This document shows, one piece after another, positions 57,471 through 64,000 of a DNA stretch of 64,000 bases. The stretch comes from Christensenella sp964438705 (GTDB lineage Bacteria > Bacillota > Clostridia > Christensenellales > Christensenellaceae). Each line of letters starts with the position of its first letter. Position 1 is the first letter of the stretch. The stretch is taken from contig CAYTKQ010000018.1 in the NCBI GenBank assembly GCA_964438705.1, positions 1-64,000 on the forward strand, written 5' to 3'. A program made the position numbers and the translations under genes. Below the pieces are notes generated by a model. It was not told where the DNA came from and searched no databases. It saw only the letters and a list, made by a program, of their open reading frames with translations.

Positions 57471-58514
57471 ATGTGGTCTTTTATCCTCAAATACAAGGGC
57501 TCCACGCACATTCTGCTCATCGTGCTTGCGCTGTTTGTCGCCTGTCCCGCCGCCCTCTTCTTCATCTGCCGGGCGCTTGTGGCAACGACCCCCGCGCTCG
57601 CCGCGCAACCGTCCTTTTCCGATGCGCTGAACGCGCTGTTCTTTTGTTATTTTATCGTCCTTGCCGTCCTTGTCGTCGTCGTGTGCGTCAAATATATCAA
57701 GCCGCTTTATCAGGCGGACCGCATCGTCTTCGACGCATACAGCCGTATCATAGGCGAAAAAAGCTTTGCGAAAGATTTGACAAAGGCCAATATCTATGAG
57801 ATCATCGACGCGGTCATCACGCAGCACAAAGATTCGCACAACCGTGAACTGACGGCAAACCTGCTGCGGCACAAGGCCGAGCTTTCCCAGCTGCAAAGCC
57901 AGATCAATCCGCATTTTCTGTACAACACGCTGGAATCCATCCGCGGGCTCGCGCTGATAAAAAACGTGCCCGAAATCGCCGAGATGCTCGAATCCCTCTC
58001 ACAATTGTTTCGCAACAACACGCGCAAAATCGGGTTGCTTGTTCCCCTTTCCGACGAAATCAAAAATGTGGACAACTACATCCTGATCCAAAAATTTCGT
58101 TTTCAGGACCGCTTCTCATTTGAAAAGCGCATCATAAACAGCGACCGCGATCTCTTGAAATGCCTGATCCCGAATTTCATCCTCCAGCCGATCCTCGAAA
58201 ACGCCATCACGCACGGTTTGGAAGACAAGCCCTCCGGCGGGCAGATCATGCTCACCATCTATTCCACGCAGTCCCGCCTCATCATGCAGGTAGCAGACAA
58301 CGGAAGCGGTATTCCGGATAAAAACCTGCGGGAGCTTGTATCCCTTTTGAACAACGAACACGCCGCCGGAATTTCAGACAGCGTGCACGTGGGAATTGGC
58401 GTCATCAACATCAACCAGCGCATCAAAATGCAGTACGGGGACGAATACGGCCTCTGTATCGCCAGCACAGTCGGCGTGGGAACGCAGGTAGAGATCACGC
58501 TTCCGCTGCAATGA
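57471..58514 (+). CDS. Sensor histidine kinase (YesM/LytS-type) without extracellular sensor domain
   Basis: A 347-residue membrane kinase. TM1 about 12-35, an outside loop of only about 15 residues, TM2 about 53-75, a short linker, then the His_kinase domain with H148 in QINPHFLYNTLES, N-box LQPILENAITHGL (N244), and DNGSGIP and GIGVININQRIK ATP-binding motifs. Typical YesM proteins have some 250 extracellular residues; here they are absent. AGGGGGGAA-like site precedes ATG 57471. Its stop is 1 bp from the stop of the convergent pseudo-ATPase gene. Confidence 0.9.
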   Translation: MWSFILKYKGSTHILLIVLALFVACPAALFFICRALVATTPALAAQPSFSDALNALFFCYFIVLAVLVVVVCVKYIKPLYQADRIVFDAYSRIIGEKSFAKDLTKANIYEIIDAVITQHKDSHNRELTANLLRHKAELSQLQSQINPHFLYNTLESIRGLALIKNVPEIAEMLESLSQLFRNNTRKIGLLVPLSDEIKNVDNYILIQKFRFQDRFSFEKRIINSDRDLLKCLIPNFILQPILENAITHGLEDKPSGGQIMLTIYSTQSRLIMQVADNGSGIPDKNLRELVSLLNNEHAAGISDSVHVGIGVININQRIKMQYGDEYGLCIASTVGVGTQVEITLPLQ

Positions 58515-58515
58515 G

Positions 58516-60006
58516 CTACAGCGCGCAAAAACTGCGATAATACGAAAGCAATGTCTCCCGATTCGTCTTGGAGGGATATACGGTGTTGACCACCCCGCCC
58601 TCGTACACGAAATAGATTTTTGTGCACATTTTGATCAGGTTTTGTATGTTTTGGGAAACAAACAGCGATGCCTTCGGCTTGATGGGCATCTCGAGTATCT
58701 GCTTGATGAGCCTGTCGTAGGCGATGTCGTCCAGCCCCTTGTCAAGATTCTGGTAAATCATGACGCGCGGCAAAATCGCCATCGCGCGGCTGATCAGCAT
58801 CTTTTTTTCCGTGTAGCGGTCTACTTTGTCCGCATTTTCGGGCATCAGATAGGGCAGCTTCCAGATGGAAAGCGCCTCACTCATCGCAAGCGAGGTCGCG
58901 CCGTTGTTGATCACGCCCGTTTTTGCGCTGAATTTGCGCAGTGCCGTGATGGATACGTTTTCGGTAAAGCTCATGTTGGGAAACAATCCCGATTTGCCGA
59001 GCACCAGACCGATGCCATAGTCCGTCGCGTCGTCCGGCGAACTGATGCGCAGCACATTTCCATCCAGAACGATCTCACCCTCGCGCACCGGCTGTTCGCC
59101 GGTAAACATGTCGCAAAAGCTCTGCATGAAGCGGTGCGACATACAGCATATGCCCGTCATTTCTCCCGGCAAAAGTTCCGCCTCAAGCCGCGCTCTCTCG
59201 CCGGGTACGCGTACGCCGCGAAACGAGAGGATCGCCTCCCCCTCCTGCACCGGACGGCCGGGCACCGCGCCGTTTTCCATCAGGCTGCCCGTCATCACGG
59301 AGGTGAGTATCTTTTCGTCGCAATTTTCCCTTCCGAACGCGCCCGCGTTCATCCCGCGGCGCAGCACAAAAATCCTGTCGCACAGCCGGACAAGATTGTG
59401 CGCGCGGTGATCGGTGACGATAAAGGAAAGATATAGCTTTTTGGAAAGCAGCTCGAGCCATTTTTGCAGCGATTCGACCCACGGCTGCGCAAAGCCATCC
59501 AAATAGTGGTCGATGATGATGAGCTTTGCGTCGGCGCTGATCGCTTTCACGATCTGCACCGCAAGCAGCTGCAAATCGTTGAGTTCCCGCAGATAATCTT
59601 CCGCGTCCAGCCCGATTCCCGTTTCCTCTGTAAATAATATGCCCAGAAGCTGGCTGCAGCGCTCTACGATCCGTTTTCTGCTGAACAGGTCGCGCCCGGG
59701 GTTTTTGCGCATCACAAGAATGTTTTCCGCAACGGTGATGTCCTTTAATATCTGCTCTTCCTCATGGAGGTAATAGATGCCGCATTCGTTTGCCCGCATT
59801 GGCGAGGTTAGGGAAACGGGCCGATCCTCAAAGTATATCTTGCCCGTCTCCGGCCGCTGCCTTCCCGCAAGGATATTCAAAAGCTCCGTCTTTCCGGCGT
59901 TGTTCATGCCCAGAAGTCCGGCGATCTCGCCCCGCATGACGCTGAGGCGCGCGTGGCTCAGAATATTGCTGCCGCATATATTCTCCATTCTCACAAGTTC
60001 CTGCAA
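58516..60006 (-). CDS. Degenerate RbsA-like ABC protein, probable pseudo-ATPase
   Basis: A 496-residue protein with the double-NBD layout of RbsA. NBD1 keeps a Walker A-like GMNNAGKTELLN, but the signature is LNDLQLLAVQIVKA in place of LSGGQ, and Walker B reads LIIIDHYLDG, so the catalytic Glu is lost. NBD2 has lost Walker A (CCMSHRFMQSFC), the signature (VDRYTEKKMLISRAM) and Walker B acidic pair (VMIYQNLDKGLD). TTG 60006 is chosen as start (GGAGGG 6 bp upstream). Same strand and 42 bp after UROD 3; convergent with the kinase. A regulatory or sensing role is inference. Confidence 0.8.
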   Translation of the reverse strand: MQELVRMENICGSNILSHARLSVMRGEIAGLLGMNNAGKTELLNILAGRQRPETGKIYFEDRPVSLTSPMRANECGIYYLHEEEQILKDITVAENILVMRKNPGRDLFSRKRIVERCSQLLGILFTEETGIGLDAEDYLRELNDLQLLAVQIVKAISADAKLIIIDHYLDGFAQPWVESLQKWLELLSKKLYLSFIVTDHRAHNLVRLCDRIFVLRRGMNAGAFGRENCDEKILTSVMTGSLMENGAVPGRPVQEGEAILSFRGVRVPGERARLEAELLPGEMTGICCMSHRFMQSFCDMFTGEQPVREGEIVLDGNVLRISSPDDATDYGIGLVLGKSGLFPNMSFTENVSITALRKFSAKTGVINNGATSLAMSEALSIWKLPYLMPENADKVDRYTEKKMLISRAMAILPRVMIYQNLDKGLDDIAYDRLIKQILEMPIKPKASLFVSQNIQNLIKMCTKIYFVYEGGVVNTVYPSKTNRETLLSYYRSFCAL

Positions 60007-60048
60007 CGCTTTCCCTCCGAAATCCGCACCGCCATACAAACGACGGGC

Positions 60049-61212
60049 TTATTTCCAGAACGTCTCCTTCATTTGATCGCAATAATATTTCGTGAGATCC
60101 CAATCCGCGTCCGGCGGGATCCTGTGATCGAAGCACGGCACGAATCCGCCGAGGTCCACAAGCCGCTGTGCGCGCTGCACCTCTTTGTCGATCGTGCCCC
60201 TGTCCTTGCTGAGCACATGCTTATTGATGTTGCCCATACCGCGAATTTCTTTGCCAAACTTTTTGCGCAGGGTTTCGAAATCATACTCCCATGCGCCGTA
60301 TTCGACGGGGAACATCGTGTTCACGCCATTGTCGAGCCACACCGGCACCAGCTCCTCGATAAAACCGTCGCAATCAACGGAAACGATGTCCACGCCGTGA
60401 CGCAGGCATTCGTCCGCAATGCGCCTGTAATGCTTTCCAACCTTTTCGCGGAAAATTTCAGGGCTCACAAGCGGCCCCTTGTTGTAACAGATATCTTCCC
60501 AGAAATGAGCAAAATCGACCTTGACGCCCGTGTCGAGCGTATGTTTTACAACATCATAGCACAGAGCGCCGATCACATCAATACACTCTGTCATCAACGC
60601 CGGGTCGTCAAGCTGCAAATAGCTCAATGCCACAATCCCCCAATAGTTGCGCAGCTTTCCATAGAGGCTTCCGCAGTATACGGCGGTGTGGCGGTCGCGC
60701 GTATCATTTTCTGCGATCATCTCATTGAGCGCGTCCATATCGAGGCGGTCCGGCGTCCATTGCAGGCGCGGAAGATATTCCTTTTCCCAGCTCGTCCGGT
60801 CCACCAGTGTGTGCCCGAGTTCGGAAGCGATGGACCCGGCGCCCTCCTTGCCAAGCTCCAGCACACCGTCGATGTCGAGCCGCATGAACGAGCCGTCGTC
60901 GTAGCGTTCGATCACCTGCTCCTCAAACGCCGGATAAAGCGGCATGTCGTACCAGTCTCCCTTCTGTCCGGTGTAAACGAGGATGTTGTCGTCAAAGCCC
61001 AGCTTCTGCGCGATGGCGCGCTCATATTCGTTTCCGTCCGAGCGGTTGCCATGACCGCTCGTTAAGGGCTCCACCTCCTCGTGACTGAGGTGCCCCTCCT
61101 GTTCCCATTTTTCGAGCGTCTCGTTCCAAAACCCGAAGTGCATGACAGGAACCCTGTCAAACGGCTGATCATGGAGCATTGCGCTCAATCGTTCCCTGTT
61201 TGTGGTCGTCAT
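60049..61212 (-). CDS. UROD/MtaA-CmuA family protein 3
   Basis: A 387-residue UROD-superfamily protein. The barrel and N-terminal TTTNRERLSAMLHDQPFDRVPV fit the family, but at the H-x-C-G position it reads VSVDCDGFIEELV, so the usual zinc histidine is replaced and its chemistry may differ from the other two copies. ATG 61212 has AGGAGG 5 bp upstream. Its promoter has a good -10 and tandem repeats but no -35. Upstream gene of a unit with the pseudo-ATPase. Confidence 0.85.
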   Translation of the reverse strand: MTTTNRERLSAMLHDQPFDRVPVMHFGFWNETLEKWEQEGHLSHEEVEPLTSGHGNRSDGNEYERAIAQKLGFDDNILVYTGQKGDWYDMPLYPAFEEQVIERYDDGSFMRLDIDGVLELGKEGAGSIASELGHTLVDRTSWEKEYLPRLQWTPDRLDMDALNEMIAENDTRDRHTAVYCGSLYGKLRNYWGIVALSYLQLDDPALMTECIDVIGALCYDVVKHTLDTGVKVDFAHFWEDICYNKGPLVSPEIFREKVGKHYRRIADECLRHGVDIVSVDCDGFIEELVPVWLDNGVNTMFPVEYGAWEYDFETLRKKFGKEIRGMGNINKHVLSKDRGTIDKEVQRAQRLVDLGGFVPCFDHRIPPDADWDLTKYYCDQMKETFWK

Positions 61213-61302
61213 ATCGTCCTCCTGAATATAATGATGTGATTTACGGAATGTGAGGCATTGCGGCAAGGCAAAAAAATACACTTACCCTTTGATGATAAGT
61301 GT

Positions 61303-61331
61303 ATTATAGTTTACGCCGATTTCCGTGCGCA
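61303..61331 (-). promoter_or_regulatory. Activator-type promoter of UROD 3
   Basis: TATAAT at 61303-61308 on the minus strand. At the expected -35 distance (61326-61331) the sequence is TGCGCA, a poor match, suggesting dependence on an activator. Confidence 0.6.
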
Positions 61332-61339
61332 ATGCCATT

Positions 61340-61374
61340 TGCCCAACACCTAAAAAACGTGCCCAAATACTAAA
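61340..61374. promoter_or_regulatory. Tandem direct repeat upstream of UROD 3
   Basis: TGCCCAACACCTAAA (61340-61354) and TGCCCAAATACTAAA (61360-61374), period 20 bp, 12 of 15 positions identical. The proximal copy ends near -44, right next to the missing -35: the usual arrangement for AraC-type activators. Confidence 0.65.
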
Positions 61375-61380
61375 TTTAAG

Positions 61381-62079
61381 CTACCGGATTTCCCCATTTT
61401 CCGCGCTTTTCTCCATGATCTTTATAATTTTTTCGGCAAATGCCTCTGCCAGCTTCCGATGGTTTTGCACATCGAGGTGCAGCTCGTCCGCTGGGCCGGG
61501 CTGTGCATACAGCGACGCGTCCATAAAATGACATCCGTTTTCCTCTGCCGCCGCCAGAAAATAGTTTGAAAACAGCAGGGAGTTATCGCGAGCGTTTTCT
61601 TGTCCGAGCTCGTCGTAGATGTCCGGTGCGGCTTCTTTGAGCCGCGCCCCCACAAGAATGGGCGAAACGAGCAATACCTCGGGTGCGCGCCCGTCAGGGC
61701 CGTCGTTTCCGCCCTGTATGGCCTTCACCAGCGTGCCCGCAGCGCGGGCGATGTCCGGCACATAGCCCGAAATGCGCACCTTCAAGTCGTTGGTGCCCAG
61801 CATGAGCACAACGAGGTCGATGGGTGCGTGCGTGTTGAGGCACGGCCGCAGATACGCAAGCCCGTTGCGATCCGGCCACGTCACATCGTCCCACACGGTG
61901 GTGCGCGCGTTGAGTCCCTCCTCGATCACGCGGTATCCTTCCCCCAATATGCTTTGCAGCACGCCCGTCCAGCGTATGTCCTGCGCATACCGCACAATAT
62001 AGCGCTTATCCTTTGGCTGCAGCTCCGCAGCAAAGCCCCATGTGTTGGAATCTCCGTAGCACAAAATTGTTTTCTTCAT
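61381..62079 (-). CDS. SGNH/GDSL-family hydrolase
   Basis: A 232-residue esterase of the SGNH fold. Block I YGDSNTWG holds the nucleophilic Ser, block III LMLGTNDL the Asn, block V DELHLD the catalytic Asp/His pair. Resembles carbohydrate acetyl-esterases and arylesterases (TesA-like). No signal peptide, so probably intracellular. Gap of 3 bp to xylulokinase indicates one transcript; it may deacetylate an imported sugar (inference). Confidence 0.9.
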   Translation of the reverse strand: MKKTILCYGDSNTWGFAAELQPKDKRYIVRYAQDIRWTGVLQSILGEGYRVIEEGLNARTTVWDDVTWPDRNGLAYLRPCLNTHAPIDLVVLMLGTNDLKVRISGYVPDIARAAGTLVKAIQGGNDGPDGRAPEVLLVSPILVGARLKEAAPDIYDELGQENARDNSLLFSNYFLAAAEENGCHFMDASLYAQPGPADELHLDVQNHRKLAEAFAEKIIKIMEKSAENGEIR

Positions 62080-62082
62080 TCC

Positions 62083-63561
62083 TCACCCTCCAAACAGCGC
62101 CTTGTTCGCACGGTATAGTTCCTGAAAAAGCCCGTAGGCTTCGGTATATTGCCTGTGCGCGGTCCTGTCCGGCACATAAATGCGTTCCTCAAAGGAAACC
62201 AGCCGCTCCGCCGCTTCTTCTGCGCTTTTGAACACGCCCGCACCCATCCCCGCAATGATGCACGCGCCCAGACACGCCTGCTCCTTCACCTTGCACACGG
62301 CCACCTCTTTGCCAAAAATATCCGCCTGCATTTGCAGCCATACGCCGCTGCGCGCGCCGCCGCCGGAGGCGATCACGCGCTTTGTGCCAATGCCCGCCTC
62401 AGCGAGGACCTCGAGCGAATCGCGCAGACCAAACGTCACGCCCTCCATCACCGCGCGCGTCAAATGCCGTCGGTCGTGCCCGAGCGTCAACCCGAAAAAC
62501 ATGCCTTTGGCCTTTGGATCCATGTGCGGGGTGCGTTCGCCCGTCAGGTAGGGCAGGTAAACGAGCCCGCCGCTGCACGGCGCGACACCGTCCGCAAGCA
62601 CGGACATCTCCTCATAGGAACCGACCTCAAGAACGTTGTTTTTGAACCATTTTAAGGAAAGCCCGCTGCACAGCGACGCGCCGAACACCGTATATGCCTC
62701 GTTCACCGCATGGCAGAATGTGTGCGTGCGCAGCTTTGCGTCATGCACATCCGCCGCGCTGTAAGCGGCGATTTGCCCGCCCGTACCAATGTTTGCGATC
62801 ACCAGACCTTCGCGTACCGCACCGTTGCCAATGCTCTGCGCCGGCTGGTCGCCCGCGCCGTATACCACGGGGATGCCCGCCTTAAGGCCCGTCTCCTCCG
62901 CCGCCCGCGCGCTCACAAACCCGGCGATCTCTGTCGCCTCATGGCACTGCGGGAATTTCTCCGTATCCAGCCCGAGCCGCCCTAAAATGTTATCCGCCCA
63001 CGCCCGCTTCCCCACATCGAAGCCGCCCGTCGCCGAAGCGTCGCTCATATCCGTCCCCGCTTCCCCGGTGAGGCGCAGCCGCAGATAATCCTTCGGCTGC
63101 ATCACATGGGCGCACCGATCATAACACAGACGCTCGTGCTCCTTCACCCACAAAAGCGAAGGCACCGCAAAGCCCGTAAACGGGCGATTTTGGAGGATGT
63201 CCGCCGCTTCATGGGGCGAAATCTCCTCGTTCATGCGCCCGACCTGCGCTCCGCTGCGCTGATCCAGCCACAAAATTGCATCGCGCTGGGAAATACCCGC
63301 CTCGTCCGTCATTACCAGCCCGTGCATTTGCCCGGAAAATCCCACCGCGCCGATCGCGCCAAATTTCGCAGAATGCTTGATCGCAAGCTCGCCCAGCGCG
63401 TCTGCGAGCGCCCCCCACCAGAGGTCCGGCGCTTGCTCCGCGAAGCCGGGCTGTGGAATTTTCACGTCATATTCTCGCGCCGCAAGCTCATACGTTCCCG
63501 TCTGCGGATCGAGCAGCATGACCTTTAGGCTGCTCGTTCCGATATCGATCCCCAGTAACAT
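62083..63561 (-). CDS. xylB: Xylulokinase (FGGY family)
   Basis: A 492-residue sugar kinase phosphorylating D-xylulose to xylulose 5-phosphate by family assignment. N-terminal GIDIGTSSLKVMLLD (phosphate binding), HGLVMTDEAG with the QMHGLV substrate loop, GAGDQPAQSIGNGA, and C-terminal ASGGGARSGVWLQMQADIFG. Length typical for XylB. ATG 63561 has AAGGGGG. No xylose isomerase in the window, so another ketopentose is possible. Confidence 0.88.
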   Translation of the reverse strand: MLLGIDIGTSSLKVMLLDPQTGTYELAAREYDVKIPQPGFAEQAPDLWWGALADALGELAIKHSAKFGAIGAVGFSGQMHGLVMTDEAGISQRDAILWLDQRSGAQVGRMNEEISPHEAADILQNRPFTGFAVPSLLWVKEHERLCYDRCAHVMQPKDYLRLRLTGEAGTDMSDASATGGFDVGKRAWADNILGRLGLDTEKFPQCHEATEIAGFVSARAAEETGLKAGIPVVYGAGDQPAQSIGNGAVREGLVIANIGTGGQIAAYSAADVHDAKLRTHTFCHAVNEAYTVFGASLCSGLSLKWFKNNVLEVGSYEEMSVLADGVAPCSGGLVYLPYLTGERTPHMDPKAKGMFFGLTLGHDRRHLTRAVMEGVTFGLRDSLEVLAEAGIGTKRVIASGGGARSGVWLQMQADIFGKEVAVCKVKEQACLGACIIAGMGAGVFKSAEEAAERLVSFEERIYVPDRTAHRQYTEAYGLFQELYRANKALFGG

Positions 63562-63723
63562 GTTTTCCCCCTTCGCGCATTTTGGCGTTTTCATTCATTT
63601 TCATCGTAATACGGCGACAGGAAAAAAACAATCCCACAAAATCTATATTTTTCTGTTATATTTTAGACATTTGCGCAACACAAAATACTCGGCATACCCT
63701 TTCGGCACACCGGATGCGTGATA

Positions 63724-63978
63724 TTACCTCGGAAGCATGAGACAGTGAATCAGATCATCTTTGCCGCACGTTCCGCTTTTACACTTTTCCCTTGTGATAT
63801 AGTAGATGGCTTCCTCCCATTCCCGCTGCGCATACGCACTTTCGTCGATGTGTTCGACAATCTGCGCGATCAGCGGGAACAACCGCGGCGTCCGCAATTC
63901 GGAAAGGCAATTACAGGAGATCTCCAGCGCGATCCTATCCAGCAAAGACGCGGCATATTCATGATCCTGATCACACAT
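63724..63978 (-). CDS. Hypothetical small protein
   Basis: An 84-residue protein beginning MCDQDHEYAASLLDRIALEI; helical and acidic, with two Cys in a KCKSGTCGKDD stretch and one in SCNCLSEL. Start 63978 has GGGGGAGG 5 bp upstream; the frame is open to 63999 but that part overlaps the ribosome site. I do not recognise a family. The 63562-63723 gap to xylB holds no recognised gene. Confidence 0.6.
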   Translation of the reverse strand: MCDQDHEYAASLLDRIALEISCNCLSELRTPRLFPLIAQIVEHIDESAYAQREWEEAIYYITREKCKSGTCGKDDLIHCLMLPR

Positions 63979-64000
63979 TTGACCTCCCCCTTTTTCCATA

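Noticed and set aside
58516..60006. Ordinary sugar ABC ATPase
   Set aside because: Walker B, signature and most NBD2 motifs are lost while the frame stays open over 496 codons, so it is neither a normal ATPase nor a decayed pseudogene.

Overview
The window looks like chromosome of an anaerobic, Gram-positive, Clostridia-type bacterium of moderately high G+C. Evidence: a canonical S10 ribosomal operon, strong GGAGG-type ribosome binding sites, several TTG/GTG starts, TTGACA/TATAAT promoters, oxygen/nitrosative-stress proteins typical of strict anaerobes (rubrerythrin, class I hybrid-cluster protein), a Bacillus-type flotillin/NfeD pair, YesM/YesN-type two-component signalling and wall-associated surface proteins. 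I cannot fix the genus from sequence alone; a Christensenellales- or Oscillospirales-like gut anaerobe is a guess.

Layout. 1-4440 (minus): rpsC-rplV-rpsS-rplB-rplW-rplD-rplC-rpsJ, driven by a promoter at 4411-4439 with a roughly 210-nt leader. 4557-9917 (plus): c-di-GMP HD-GYP response regulator, large hybrid histidine kinase, rubrerythrin. 9940-15081: a redox-stress block with a Crp-family regulator, divergent hcp, a Nim-like flavoprotein, a YitT membrane protein and a ferredoxin-like protein. The regulator/hcp intergenic region and the ferredoxin promoter share a perfect palindrome, GTTGCA-N2-TGCAAC. 15221-27984: housekeeping and envelope genes (two DUF308 proteins, nitroreductase, amino-acid kinase, MBL hydrolase, MFS, GpsA-like dehydrogenase, methyltransferase, histone-H1-like protein, YbaK, CheW-CZB, flotillin/NfeD, DUF1836). 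28145-43570: a 2526-residue Gly-rich/InlB-repeat surface protein, an aldo/keto reductase, then a visibly more A+T-rich stretch with a second surface protein, a DUF4097 lipoprotein and a divergent MerR regulator. 43598-47892: an NlpC/P60 peptidoglycan hydrolase and a GH3 glycosidase preceded by a 49-codon small ORF. 48026-63978: a carbohydrate-catabolism region with an RbsBAC-type sugar importer, a zinc dehydrogenase, three UROD/MtaA-CmuA-family proteins, an SGNH hydrolase, a xylulokinase, an AraC-type response regulator, a histidine kinase with almost no extracellular part, and a degenerate RbsA-like ABC protein.

How it works together (inference). The YesM/YesN-like pair probably controls the surrounding sugar/UROD genes: three promoter regions carry tandem direct repeats with 20-24 bp period, as AraC-family proteins use, and one (61303-61374) has a good -10 but no recognisable -35. 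Because the kinase lacks a sensor domain, the neighbouring pseudo-ATPase is a candidate sensing partner.

Non-coding highlights. Two mosaic intergenic repeats (12372-12792 and 17571-17883) share inverted ends and internal blocks, one in opposite orientation. A 38-nt core is found at 17794-17831 and 55497-55534 in the loop of two long hairpins whose stem sequences differ but still pair. I saw no CRISPR array, transposase, tRNA or rRNA gene.
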